A stretch of 64,000 nt of DNA from Dactylosporangium roseum (GTDB lineage: Bacteria; Actinomycetota; Actinomycetes; Mycobacteriales; Micromonosporaceae): NCBI RefSeq assembly GCF_025264685.1, contig NZ_CP073721.1:2781001-2845000 (forward strand). Reading direction: 5' to 3'. Positions 42,501 to 50,027 of this stretch are shown here, in pieces. Both the position numbers and the translations under genes were made by a program. The notes beneath the pieces are model-generated. The model saw only the letters and a program-made list of their open reading frames with translations. It did not search any database and was not told the DNA's origin. Every line of letters begins with the position of its first letter. Positions within the stretch are counted from its first letter, which is position 1.

Positions 42501-44341
42501 GGATCTCCGGCCTCGCGCGGGTGCTGGCCGACCGGGTGACCAACCTCGTCGCGCCGGGCAAGGCCGCACCACCGCCCGGCTCCCTGGCCTGGGAGGCGAT
42601 GCTGGAGGTTCGCAAACTCCCGGCGATCATCGAGTACCGCGTGCGGACGCTCGCCCTGAGCGCCGCCCCGGACGTCGTCGACCGCGCGCGGGCCGACCTG
42701 GAGTACCTGCGTGCGCAGCTCGACCGCCACCGGTCCACCCTGGACCGCTGGGACCTGGAGCGGGGTGCGGGGTTCGTCGCCGCCGAGGGCTCCCATCACG
42801 ACGCGGCGATCGCGGCCGGCTACCCGTCCCTCGCCGGCGCGCCCGGCCACTACTACGAGCCGGCGCCCGGCGGCGGATACACGCTGCACCAGCGCGCCGA
42901 CAGCACCGCCCCGCCCAAGCGCCTCGCCAAGGAGGTGATCGGCGGCAAGGAGACGTGGGTGCTCAAGGACCATGTCACCCCGGCGGCACTGGCCGCCGCG
43001 CTGCGCCCCGACCTCCACGACAAACTGCTCAGCCAGGTGACCGCGCACGAGGCGGTGCTGCTGGAGGCATACCTCGGCCCGGCGGCCCTGCCCCGCGCGA
43101 TCGAGAAGCCCACCCGGGGATACCTCAAGGACCTCGCGGCGATCGCGGTGCAGCTCAACACGCTGGCCGGCGATCAGCAGGTGGCGAAGGGCCTCCATCG
43201 GCTCACCACCGGCGGGCCGGCGCCGCGCGGCCAGCTCACCGTCGCCGAGCTGCTCCGTGGCCTCGACCCGGCCGACATCGGCCGGTTCCTGACCGTCGTC
43301 GCCCACGACCGGTTCCCGGTCTACCAGACCACGTGGGTGGAGCAGACCGTCGCGCACCCGGAGCTGCTGACCTTCCTGGAGTCGGCCGGCGGGGTCGACC
43401 GCTTCAACGCCATGCGGTCCGACAGCAAGCTGGTCAACGGCTTCGTCGCGATGCTGCCCGGGCGGACCGGGCCGGAGGTGCTCGCCCTCGCCGGCCAGAT
43501 CGAGGCCGCCGCCGGGCCGGCGGCCAAGCTCACCGTCGTCGGGAAGGGACCGCCGCCGCCACCACTGCCCCTGCACCCGGAGCTGCGGCTGGACCAGGCG
43601 GCCATCGACGCGCGGGTCGCCGACGCCCAGACGTGGGTCAAGGACCACGCCGAGGACCCGAAGAACCTCGCCTCGAAGCTGCCGTTCCGTGGCACGGCCG
43701 ACGAGGTCCGCGCCTACGCCGAGGTGCTGGCCCGCATCGACGACGTCCGCCGGCGACCGGCGGACTACCAGCGGTTCGACCACGCCGAGCGGCTGCTCAT
43801 GCTCGACCGGTTCGAGGTGATGCTGCGGCGGTACTCGTTCAAGGTCCAGTGGGTCAACAACTGGCGCGGGGCGCTCAGCGAACTGCTGTTCATCCCGGTC
43901 GACCGCCAGCAGGCCGGGAAGGTCCAGATCAAGCACCCGGTGAAGGGGCACTCCATCCTGGACTATTCGCTGTCCGCCGGCAACGGCGCGCCGATGAAAC
44001 CGGGCCTGCGGCCGGACGGCTCACCCGCCTACACCCGGTGGGTCGAGCAGAAGTCCGACCTCATCACCGCGCCCGCCGGGCGGACCGACGTCTACGGCTA
44101 CGCGGTGGAGCGGGCCAAGCAGTACGCCAAGGACGCCGCGGAGGACTACAAGTCGCTGCGGCACAACGCCGGCCACGTCGACGACGTCATCTTCCTCGAG
44201 TTCGTCCGCCCGGCCGGCAACCGGGCGACCGAGACGGCGATGCTCCAGGCGCTGTTCGACCACGACCAGCCGGTGCAGGCCGTCCGCTTCGCCACCGGCC
44301 CCTGGATCGCCCGTGAGGCGTGGCTCAAGAGGAACCCGTGA
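39596..44341 (+). CDS. Large candidate injection-system effector with C-terminal PD-(D/E)xK nuclease-like domain
   Basis: 1581 aa; no close family recognised. Regions: disordered Ala/Pro N-terminus (1-75), a globular part (80-460), a coiled-coil-like stretch (about 465-585; DEADKLELRIGTARARL and following), a hydrophobic segment (about 690-745; VATIAALIAVPFTGG) that could insert in membranes, a Pro-rich linker with PVPKPG repeats (845-900), and a long C-terminal region. Near the end E1429 (ALSELLF), D1456 (HSILDYS) and E1484-Q-K1486 (VEQKSD) are spaced like the catalytic set of REase-fold toxins. Length, layout and place after the fibre gene suggest cargo. The start is uncertain: ATG 39596 has no clear ribosome site; ATG 39629 is an alternative. 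Confidence 0.8.
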   Translation: MPGVRSATASSMRVGSVVSSATAEHRVPGELTTEPARAPAKPAAAKRPRGGTAVRTQQPRGAGAQVLAKSPAGNGPVPVAAVGNTTAEVLLDLRRILGGVPGIDRVAVLLVDGRTAQVFGWPDKPLTPRLRLIPGKAEIGSAAIAIQVPGAGLQLHPLVRRPDGRLYFASDLVVGASSGDLNAAFSPDDLATIVRVVAGHTDLVTVFPGLPSGQAAAPPPPDNADVPEIFKPRNPTLAAGLPEYPADLQPLTPLVTATNSTGSFLMHLDKTTGTRNTLDAVTNILQPVTFRWEVVQLHPDAKAQDRLAALIAAYRAEAAATRDVERIDGVRAGFERRVRHAEEDRQVLLGEHPEEQGYVERAVRQLGAEMLYESRLTLAVAGEIALTVIRALLPGAGMPSVDDIIDIPFRQEGLYLVRGLATPQPGDTPQTTRATSVVGTFVEVRDLDALARNAMPSQQRQRDMFTDEADKLELRIGTARARLADPATPPEEVKLLGEQLPQAELRLAYLRAKADAAGDPRADRKVDRDEAVRKLAELEQRAATNAKGDPQEERAIAAQKAEVERLTGQLGRLDAAKGDAWTTVTPMDAVLVDDATGSPTDLLFTVTTRTYVTRSPIVEIADVTAAEGRTASGSGATLPEAWAAALADLRRNLGRGRGYLNYRPPKPYDGYQVDVPNPMRLQIGFTDQLVETVDDTANVATIAALIAVPFTGGASLAILAPLGVVGAATSAYRIFDRSAYGNLSLDAQAVSDLLNIASLGIGRIRPAGQFATRSQIIFSRAGRIGARLLDEGGYVVLTYQTWQAFTTPSGSLDPRVDQERRLVALLQFLQAGAVPVASHLWPAGHPPTDLPTHPAAPDAPVPKPGDAATPAAPVPKPGEATAPAAPGPKPPPEPRLPVPAPELRAELPPGLDVDVLRDSGLHGDTVRVHYTLDRLGLVASVHILAGPSAGPSQVALHAETARLMLRYQGISGLARVLADRVTNLVAPGKAAPPPGSLAWEAMLEVRKLPAIIEYRVRTLALSAAPDVVDRARADLEYLRAQLDRHRSTLDRWDLERGAGFVAAEGSHHDAAIAAGYPSLAGAPGHYYEPAPGGGYTLHQRADSTAPPKRLAKEVIGGKETWVLKDHVTPAALAAALRPDLHDKLLSQVTAHEAVLLEAYLGPAALPRAIEKPTRGYLKDLAAIAVQLNTLAGDQQVAKGLHRLTTGGPAPRGQLTVAELLRGLDPADIGRFLTVVAHDRFPVYQTTWVEQTVAHPELLTFLESAGGVDRFNAMRSDSKLVNGFVAMLPGRTGPEVLALAGQIEAAAGPAAKLTVVGKGPPPPPLPLHPELRLDQAAIDARVADAQTWVKDHAEDPKNLASKLPFRGTADEVRAYAEVLARIDDVRRRPADYQRFDHAERLLMLDRFEVMLRRYSFKVQWVNNWRGALSELLFIPVDRQQAGKVQIKHPVKGHSILDYSLSAGNGAPMKPGLRPDGSPAYTRWVEQKSDLITAPAGRTDVYGYAVERAKQYAKDAAEDYKSLRHNAGHVDDVIFLEFVRPAGNRATETAMLQALFDHDQPVQAVRFATGPWIAREAWLKRNP

Positions 44342-44351
44342 GGAGTCCATG

Positions 44352-45821
44352 ATGTCGTACGAGTACGAGGCCGTCCCCGACCGGATCACCGGCGAGCCGC
44401 TGGACCCGATGACCGCGCGGGAGCTCGGCGACCGGTTCGGTCAGGACTTCTCCACCGTGCGGGTGCACACGGGCCCGGACACCGGCCGGTCCGCCGCGTA
44501 CACGGTGGGGGAGGACATCGTGTTCGCCCCCGGCCGGTACGCGCCGCGCACCGCCGAGGGCCGGCGGCTGATCACCCACGAGCTGGCCCACGTGGTCCAG
44601 CAGCGCACCGAAGGTCCACATCGGACGGATCAGTGGACGGGCCCGGACGGGGTCCGGGCCGCGCCGGTCGATGACGCCGACGAGGCGTACGCCCATCGGG
44701 CCGCCGCGCAGGTCGCGGCCGGACGGCGCCCCGAACCGCCGGCGGCCGGCCGCCGTGCCGGGCCCCGCGCACAGCGGTCGCCGGACGTGCCGGCGGCGCC
44801 CCGGCGCGAGGACGTCGCCCAGGAGCTGCCCGAGCTGCAGTTCCGGCTGGCGACCGCCCGCGCCCGGGAGGAGGCCACCAGGACCTCCGGCCCCGACGTG
44901 CCCGTACTCGAGGAGGAACTCGCCTGGAAGAGTCAGCTCGCCGCCGAGCCGGACGTCACCAAGCAGCGGATCATCTTCCTGCGCGCCCGGCTCCGGCAAC
45001 TGCGGCAGCGGCTGCGGGCTGCCGCGCCGGCGGAGCGTGAGGGGCTGCGCGACGAGGTCCACGCCCACGAGACCGCGCTCGGCCGGGCGCTCGACGAGAA
45101 CGTCGCCCGGCTCGGCACGTACGCGCTGCGACTGCGGGCCCTGCTGGGGACGTCCGGCGACCCGGGGCTGACGACGCTCCTCGCCACGGTCGAGACGGAG
45201 CTGCTCGACAACCAGGCCGACCTGGCGTACCTGCGCCGTGTCTTCAAGCCCGCCACCGCGCCGGCGGTCGCCGAGAAGTACCGCAAGGAGGTCCGGCCGC
45301 TGCCCGGTGGCGGCTGCATGACGGCCGTCTACAAGGGACTGGAGTCGCTCTACACCCCGCAGACCTCGGCCGACGTGAAGCAGCAGGTCCAGACCGACGC
45401 GGCCCGGGTGCTGCGGGAGACGAAGCAGGACACCAACACCTGCGACCGCATCATGGAGACCCTCCGCTCCCGGGGCCTGGCCGGCTCGGTCAACCAGGTC
45501 CGCTTCGACCAGCGCCGCGGCGCCTGGGTCCCGACCGTCGAGAAGACGGTGCTCAACCTGGTCAGCGCCGACTATCCCGGCTGGTACTTCTTCGGCCTCT
45601 CCGTCTCCGGCGCCTACCACTCGGTGATCCTCGCGGTCGACAACGCCGACGGCGGCACCCCGAAGATCTACTGGATGGACCAGTTCTCGAAAGGCTTCAC
45701 GAAGGACGTCACCGGCCGGCTCGACGCCGCGATCAAGGAGTACCGCCCCGGCTACGGCTACGCGGACTGCAAGGTCTGGGCGCTGCTGCCCACCCCGGAC
45801 ACGGTCCTCCCGATCCCGTAG
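44352..45821 (+). CDS. DUF4157 (HExxH) protein with C-terminal Cys-His-Asp hydrolase-like domain; candidate effector
   Basis: 489 aa. Residues about 10-85 are DUF4157, the eCIS-linked domain with HELAH (76-80) followed by VVQQ. Middle helices (about 160-300; PELQFRLATARAREEA and similar) may be coiled coil. The C-terminal part has C322 (GGGCMTAVY), H423 (GAYHSVILAVD) and D443 (YWMDQF), an order and spacing seen in papain-like hydrolases and toxins. ATG 44352 lies six bases after AGGAG; ATG 44349 is also possible. It follows the large effector by ten bases. DUF4157 domains are common on eCIS cargo, so this is likely loaded into the particle. Confidence 0.85.
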   Translation: MSYEYEAVPDRITGEPLDPMTARELGDRFGQDFSTVRVHTGPDTGRSAAYTVGEDIVFAPGRYAPRTAEGRRLITHELAHVVQQRTEGPHRTDQWTGPDGVRAAPVDDADEAYAHRAAAQVAAGRRPEPPAAGRRAGPRAQRSPDVPAAPRREDVAQELPELQFRLATARAREEATRTSGPDVPVLEEELAWKSQLAAEPDVTKQRIIFLRARLRQLRQRLRAAAPAEREGLRDEVHAHETALGRALDENVARLGTYALRLRALLGTSGDPGLTTLLATVETELLDNQADLAYLRRVFKPATAPAVAEKYRKEVRPLPGGGCMTAVYKGLESLYTPQTSADVKQQVQTDAARVLRETKQDTNTCDRIMETLRSRGLAGSVNQVRFDQRRGAWVPTVEKTVLNLVSADYPGWYFFGLSVSGAYHSVILAVDNADGGTPKIYWMDQFSKGFTKDVTGRLDAAIKEYRPGYGYADCKVWALLPTPDTVLPIP

Positions 45822-45840
45822 CCGCGACCCGCAGCCGTTG

Positions 45841-45866
45841 GCCGGGCCCGGTCACGCGCGCCCGGC
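45841..45866. terminator. Hairpin between convergent genes
   Basis: GCCGGGC/GCCCGGC, a 7-bp stem with a 12-base loop, lies between the DUF4157 gene and the convergent E2 gene. No T tract; it may stop transcripts from both sides. Confidence 0.4.
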
Positions 45867-45884
45867 ATGACCCGGCCCGCGGCG

Positions 45885-47201
45885 TCAGAGGTCGCCGAGG
45901 GCGGTGATCGGGGCTTCGACGCAGTCCGCGACGTATCGGAGGAAGCCGCCGGCGGTGCCGCCATCACACGCACGATGGTCGAAGGCGAGCGTGAGCTGAC
46001 TCACCTTGCGCACCGCCAGCGCACCGTCGACGACCCACGGCTTGTCGATGATGCGCCCCATGCCCAGGATTCCGACCTCGGGATGGTTGATGATGGCCGC
46101 GGAGCCGTCGACGCCGAACACGCCATAGTTGTTGACGGTGAAGGTCCCGCCGGTGAGCCCCGCGGGGGCGAGCAGGCCGGCCCGGGCGGCGGCGGTGCGG
46201 TCCGCGACGGCCGCGGCGAGGTCGCGGGTGCTCATCCGGTGCGCGTCGTGGACCACGGGAACGATCAGACCTCTGTCGGTCTGCGCGGCGAAGCCGAGGT
46301 GCACGGCCGCCGGCAGTACCAACTCGTCGCCCTCGATCCGCCCGTTGAGCTCCGGGAAGCGTCGCAGTGCCAGCACCGTGAACCGCGCGAGCAGCGCGAG
46401 CACACCGACGGGCCGCCGCGGGTCACCGGCGTTCAGCCGGGAACGCGCGGTCAGCAACTCGGTGACGTCGACGTCGACCCATACGGTGGCCTCGGGAATT
46501 TCCCGGCGGGACCGGCTGAGCTTGTCGGCGGTCGCCTTACGCAGGCCTCGAATGGGGATGCGTCGCTCACCCTCGCCCGGCGCCACGGCCTCACGCGCCA
46601 CGGCCTCAGGAACGTGGCTGTCCGCGCCGGCGCGGGCTGTCAGCGCGAGTTCGACGTCTCGACGCCGCACGAGGCCGCCCGACCCGGTTCCGCGGATCGC
46701 GGCCAGATCGAGCCCGGCGTCACGAGCGAGCTTGCGCACGATCGGGTTGATGACCCGGACCGGTCCAGATCCATGGGCGCCGGCGGGCTGCGGTGCCGCG
46801 ACGAGCGCCGGGTTGCCCGTTCGCGCCGGCCCGCGTCCTCCACGTCGGCGGCCCGGCGAGGAGGCCGGCGTTCCGTACCCGATGAGGACGTTGCCACTGG
46901 CTTCGCCGGGATCCCGGGCCGTCACGATGCCGGGTTCACGGAAGCCCTCCCGGCCTCCGCCGGACCCGGCCGCGGTCACCGTGATCAGCGGCGCGCCGAC
47001 GGCGACCACGTCACCCGGCTCGGCGTGCAGCGTCGAGACGACGCCCGCGAACGGGATCGGTACCTCCACGGCGGCCTTGGCCGTCTCCACCTCGACGACG
47101 TTCTGGTCCACCACGACGCTGTCACCGACCTGGACGTGCCAGGCCACGATCTCCGCCTCGCCGAGGCCTTCGCCGAGGTCTGGCAGCCGGAACTCAGGCA
47201 T
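45885..47201 (-). CDS. bkdC: Branched-chain 2-oxoacid dehydrogenase E2 (dihydrolipoamide acyltransferase)
   Basis: 438 aa. Lipoyl domain with K42 in VETAKAAVEV; peripheral subunit-binding domain (INPIVRKLARDAGLDLAAIRG, shown here by INPIVRKLARDAG) around residue 155; and catalytic acyltransferase domain with FTVNNYGVFGVDG and the active-site DHRACDGG near the C-terminus. It passes acyl groups from E1 to CoA, giving branched acyl-CoA for fatty acid and polyketide starters. It overlaps the E1 beta gene. The symbol follows usual bkd naming; a general 2-oxoacid complex is possible. Confidence 0.92.
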   Translation of the reverse strand: MPEFRLPDLGEGLGEAEIVAWHVQVGDSVVVDQNVVEVETAKAAVEVPIPFAGVVSTLHAEPGDVVAVGAPLITVTAAGSGGGREGFREPGIVTARDPGEASGNVLIGYGTPASSPGRRRGGRGPARTGNPALVAAPQPAGAHGSGPVRVINPIVRKLARDAGLDLAAIRGTGSGGLVRRRDVELALTARAGADSHVPEAVAREAVAPGEGERRIPIRGLRKATADKLSRSRREIPEATVWVDVDVTELLTARSRLNAGDPRRPVGVLALLARFTVLALRRFPELNGRIEGDELVLPAAVHLGFAAQTDRGLIVPVVHDAHRMSTRDLAAAVADRTAAARAGLLAPAGLTGGTFTVNNYGVFGVDGSAAIINHPEVGILGMGRIIDKPWVVDGALAVRKVSQLTLAFDHRACDGGTAGGFLRYVADCVEAPITALGDL

Positions 47202-48204
47202 CGTCGCCCCACTGCAGTCGGCTGACGGCGTCGAGGATGCGGTCGACGCCCGGAAGGTGGTGCTCCTCGAGCCGGGGCGGGGGATAGGGGATGTCGTATC
47301 CGGCGACGCGCAGGACGGGTGCCTCCAGGTGGTGGAAGCACTGTTCCATCAGGCGGGCGGCCACCTCGGCGCCATAGCCGCAGAAGCCCGATGCCTCGTG
47401 GATGACGACGGCTCGGCCGGTCCGGCGCACGGATGCGGTCACGGTCGCGTCGTCGAACGGGGACAGGCTGCGCAGGTCGACGACCTCGATGTCCCAGCCT
47501 TCGTCGACCGCCACCTCCGCCGCCTCCAGCGCCGTGCCGACCAGGCCGCCGTAGCTGATGAGCGTCACGTCCTTGCCGGGGCGGCGGATCACCGCCTGGT
47601 CGAGCCGCGGTCCACCGGTTCGCAGCGCCGTGGTCTCTTTCGACCAGTACCGTCGCTTGGGCTCCAGGAAGATCACCGGGTCCGGGCAGTCGATCGACTG
47701 CCGCAACAGGCGATAGGCGTCGGCCGGGGTTCCCGGTGTCACGACCCGCAGTCCCGGAGTGTGGGTGTAGTAGACCTCGGACGAGTCGCAGTGGTGCTCC
47801 ACGCCGCCGATGCCGCCACCGTAGGGGATCCGCACGACCACGGGCAGCGCGATCCGCCCCCGGGTCCGGTTCCGCAGCTTCGCCAGATGGCTGATCATCT
47901 GCTCGAAGGCGGGGTACGCGAACGCGTCGAACTGCATCTCGACGACCGGAACGAGGCCGTTCATGGCCATCCCGATCGCGGTACCGACGATGCCCGACTC
48001 GGCGAGCGGCGTGTCGAACACCCGCCGCTCACCGAACCGCTCGGCCAGTCCGTCGGTGATGCGGAAGACGCCGCCGAGCGTGCCGACGTCCTCGCCGAAG
48101 ACCAGCACCCGGTCGTCGTCCGCCAGCGCGTCGGCCAGCGCCTGGTTGAGGGCCCGCGCCATGGTGACCTCGACGCTGGCCGCGGGGGCCGACGTGCCCG
48201 TCAT
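47194..48204 (-). CDS. bkdB: Branched-chain 2-oxoacid dehydrogenase E1 beta
   Basis: 336 aa of the transketolase-like beta type: VLVFGEDVGTLGGVFRIT, FDTPLAESGIVGTAIGMA, and YWSKETTALRTGG after the FLEPKRRY segment, with the C-terminal transketolase domain (VIHEASGFCGYGAEV). Together with E1 alpha it forms the ThDP-dependent decarboxylase. It overlaps E1 alpha by four bases and E2 by eight, so the three are made in step. Confidence 0.93.
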   Translation of the reverse strand: MTGTSAPAASVEVTMARALNQALADALADDDRVLVFGEDVGTLGGVFRITDGLAERFGERRVFDTPLAESGIVGTAIGMAMNGLVPVVEMQFDAFAYPAFEQMISHLAKLRNRTRGRIALPVVVRIPYGGGIGGVEHHCDSSEVYYTHTPGLRVVTPGTPADAYRLLRQSIDCPDPVIFLEPKRRYWSKETTALRTGGPRLDQAVIRRPGKDVTLISYGGLVGTALEAAEVAVDEGWDIEVVDLRSLSPFDDATVTASVRRTGRAVVIHEASGFCGYGAEVAARLMEQCFHHLEAPVLRVAGYDIPYPPPRLEEHHLPGVDRILDAVSRLQWGDDA

Positions 48205-49361
48205 GCGTGTTCCGCCGACAGTTCCAGTTCGGCCAGCACCGCGGCGCGCTGCGCGGCCAGCGCCGCGGTGGGCTCGGCGTAGACGTGGTCGAACAGTTCA
48301 CCCGGATCCGTCGGCGCGTCCGCGTTCATCCGCTCGCGCAACGCCGCGGCCCGGCGCTCCGACGTCTCGTTGAGATCGGTCACCGTCGCGTCGTCGATGA
48401 CGCCGGCGGTGCGCAGATAGCGTTCGAGGCGGATGATCGGGTCACGAGCGAGCCACACCCGCACCTCCTCGCTGTCGCGGTAGCGGGTCGCGTCGTCGGC
48501 GTTGGTGTGCGCTTCGACGCGATACGTGAGAGCCTCGATCAGCACGGGACCGCTGCCGGCGGCGGCGTCGATGGCCGCGCGCACGGTGGCGTACACCGCG
48601 GCGGCGTCGTTCCCGTCGATCCGCAGGGACGGAACTCCGTAGCCGATTCCCTTGTGCGCCAACGACGGCGCGGCGGTCTGCTTGGCCAGCGGAACGCTGA
48701 TGGCATACCCGTTGTTCTGTATGAAGAAGACCACCGGGGTCTTCCATACCGCGGCGAAGTTCAGGGCCTCGTGCACGTCGCCCTCGCTCGTCGCGCCGTC
48801 GCCCAGGAACACCAGCGCGACCGTGTCCTCGCCCTTCACCCGGGCGGCGTGCGCCAGGCCGACGGCGTGCAGCGTGTTGGTGGCCAGCGGCGTGCACTGC
48901 GGCGCGACGCGGTGCAGGTACGGGTCGTAGCCGCAGTGCCAGTCGCCGCGCAGGAGCGTGAGGACCTCGACCGGATCCACCGAGCGCGTCACCAGGGCGA
49001 CCGAGTCCCGGTAGGTCGGGAAGAGCCAGTCCTGCTCGCGCATCGCCAGCACGGCGCCGACCTCGCACGCCTCCTGCCCGCGCGAGGAGGGGTACACCGC
49101 CAGCCGGCCCTGTTTGGTCAGGGCGGTCGCCTGCGTGTCGAACCGGCGGCCCAGCACCATGCCCCGATAGAGGTCCAGCAGGATGTCGGACCCGGGGAGG
49201 GCGAGATCGGTTTGTCCGGTGGGGACGCCGTCGGCATCGATCAATGCCAGCGGATGAGCGCTCGGCAGCAACGCGGCGTGATCGGTGTGGTGACCACGTC
49301 CCTGCCGAGTCGTCCGGGCTCGGATCGGCCGGGCACGACTTTCGGGCGCCAATGGACTCAC
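48201..49361 (-). CDS. bkdA: Branched-chain 2-oxoacid dehydrogenase E1 alpha
   Basis: 386 aa from the chosen start. The ThDP/Mg motif is GDGATSEGDVHEALNFAAVW ending in NN (FIQNNGYAIS); YRGMVLGRRFD and SSRGQEA are family marks, and the phosphorylation-loop-like YRVEAHTNADDATRYR region is typical of E1 alpha. The start is placed at GTG 49361 because a strong AAGGAGG lies just upstream; an ATG ten codons further out (49391) has no clear ribosome site. First gene of the bkd operon, divergent from the Lrp regulator. Confidence 0.92.
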   Translation of the reverse strand: MSPLAPESRARPIRARTTRQGRGHHTDHAALLPSAHPLALIDADGVPTGQTDLALPGSDILLDLYRGMVLGRRFDTQATALTKQGRLAVYPSSRGQEACEVGAVLAMREQDWLFPTYRDSVALVTRSVDPVEVLTLLRGDWHCGYDPYLHRVAPQCTPLATNTLHAVGLAHAARVKGEDTVALVFLGDGATSEGDVHEALNFAAVWKTPVVFFIQNNGYAISVPLAKQTAAPSLAHKGIGYGVPSLRIDGNDAAAVYATVRAAIDAAAGSGPVLIEALTYRVEAHTNADDATRYRDSEEVRVWLARDPIIRLERYLRTAGVIDDATVTDLNETSERRAAALRERMNADAPTDPGELFDHVYAEPTAALAAQRAAVLAELELSAEHA

Positions 49362-49408
49362 GAGGCCTCCTTCCGCGGCAGAAGTGACCATGAGTGTCGA
49401 CCTGACCA

Positions 49409-49467
49409 GGCCATATGTCCAGCCGTTGTGCGTAACTGAAGACAGATGGCTCGCCAGCGGCTAATCT
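49409..49467. promoter_or_regulatory. bkd/Lrp divergent regulatory region
   Basis: For the regulator, AAGACA (49439-49444) and TAATCT (49462-49467) are 17 bases apart and would start transcription about at 49474, next to ATG 49476. GGCCATATGTCC (49409-49420) is palindromic apart from one pair and has an AT centre, so it could be an Lrp-type site between the divergent genes. Confidence 0.45.
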
Positions 49468-49475
49468 CTGTCCGC

Positions 49476-49994
49476 ATGGCTGCTCTGGGGCCCCCACAAA
49501 CGCCTTTCGATGGACGAATGGTCGCGCTCGACGAGACCGACGAGCGGATCGTCGACGCGCTGCGCGCCGACGGGCGGCTGTCCATGCGCGCGCTCGCCGA
49601 GCGCCTGCACATCTCGCGAGCGAACGTGTACACCCGAGTGGAGCGCCTGCATCGCACCGGCGTGATCACCGGATACCGGGCGATCGTGGATCCGTACCGC
49701 CGCGGGTACGGCGTTTCGGCCTACGTGTACCTCAAGATCAGCCAACACTCGTGGAAGGTCGTGCGGCAACGCGTGCTCGACATCCCCGAGGTGGAGCACG
49801 GCGCACTGGTGTCCGGCGACAACGACATCGTCCTGCTGGTGCGTGCCCGCGACACCATCGCGCTGCGCGACCTGGTCCTGACGCGTCTGCAGGGCATGCC
49901 GGACGTGCTCTCCACGCAGACGGTGCTGATCTTCGACGAACTGCCGCACGGCCACTCCGTCGAGACCGCCGAGCCAAACCGCGCTGACGGCTGA
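49476..49994 (+). CDS. bkdR: Lrp/AsnC-family regulator, probable bkd regulator
   Basis: 172 aa. Helix-turn-helix ETDERIVDALRADGRLSMRA then LHISRANVYTRVERL, followed by the RAM ligand domain (VYLKISQHSWKVV, GALVSGDNDIVLLV). It is divergent from the bkd genes, as Lrp-type activators often are in actinobacteria and pseudomonads, and may sense branched-chain amino acids. The start is set at ATG 49476 because the promoter-like elements would start transcription just before it; ATG 49446 would lie inside the promoter and ATG 49518 is also possible. The symbol is by context. Confidence 0.88.
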   Translation: MAALGPPQTPFDGRMVALDETDERIVDALRADGRLSMRALAERLHISRANVYTRVERLHRTGVITGYRAIVDPYRRGYGVSAYVYLKISQHSWKVVRQRVLDIPEVEHGALVSGDNDIVLLVRARDTIALRDLVLTRLQGMPDVLSTQTVLIFDELPHGHSVETAEPNRADG

Positions 49995-50027
49995 CCGGGG
50001 CCCGCGGGTGAGCGTGGCGGCGTGGCA

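Noticed and set aside
40484-43951. Long minus-strand open frame opposite the candidate effector
   Set aside because: No domain or ribosome site; the plus strand reads as a continuous protein with ordered regions and a nuclease-like end.
19492-45821. Prophage or type VI secretion system
   Set aside because: No capsid, portal, terminase, integrase or lysis genes, and no TssJLM membrane complex; DUF4255, Pvc15-type AAA+ and DUF4157 point to eCIS.
49446-49475. Longer N-terminus of the Lrp regulator from ATG 49446
   Set aside because: This stretch would lie inside the -35/-10 spacer of the best promoter; ATG 49476 fits the predicted transcript start.
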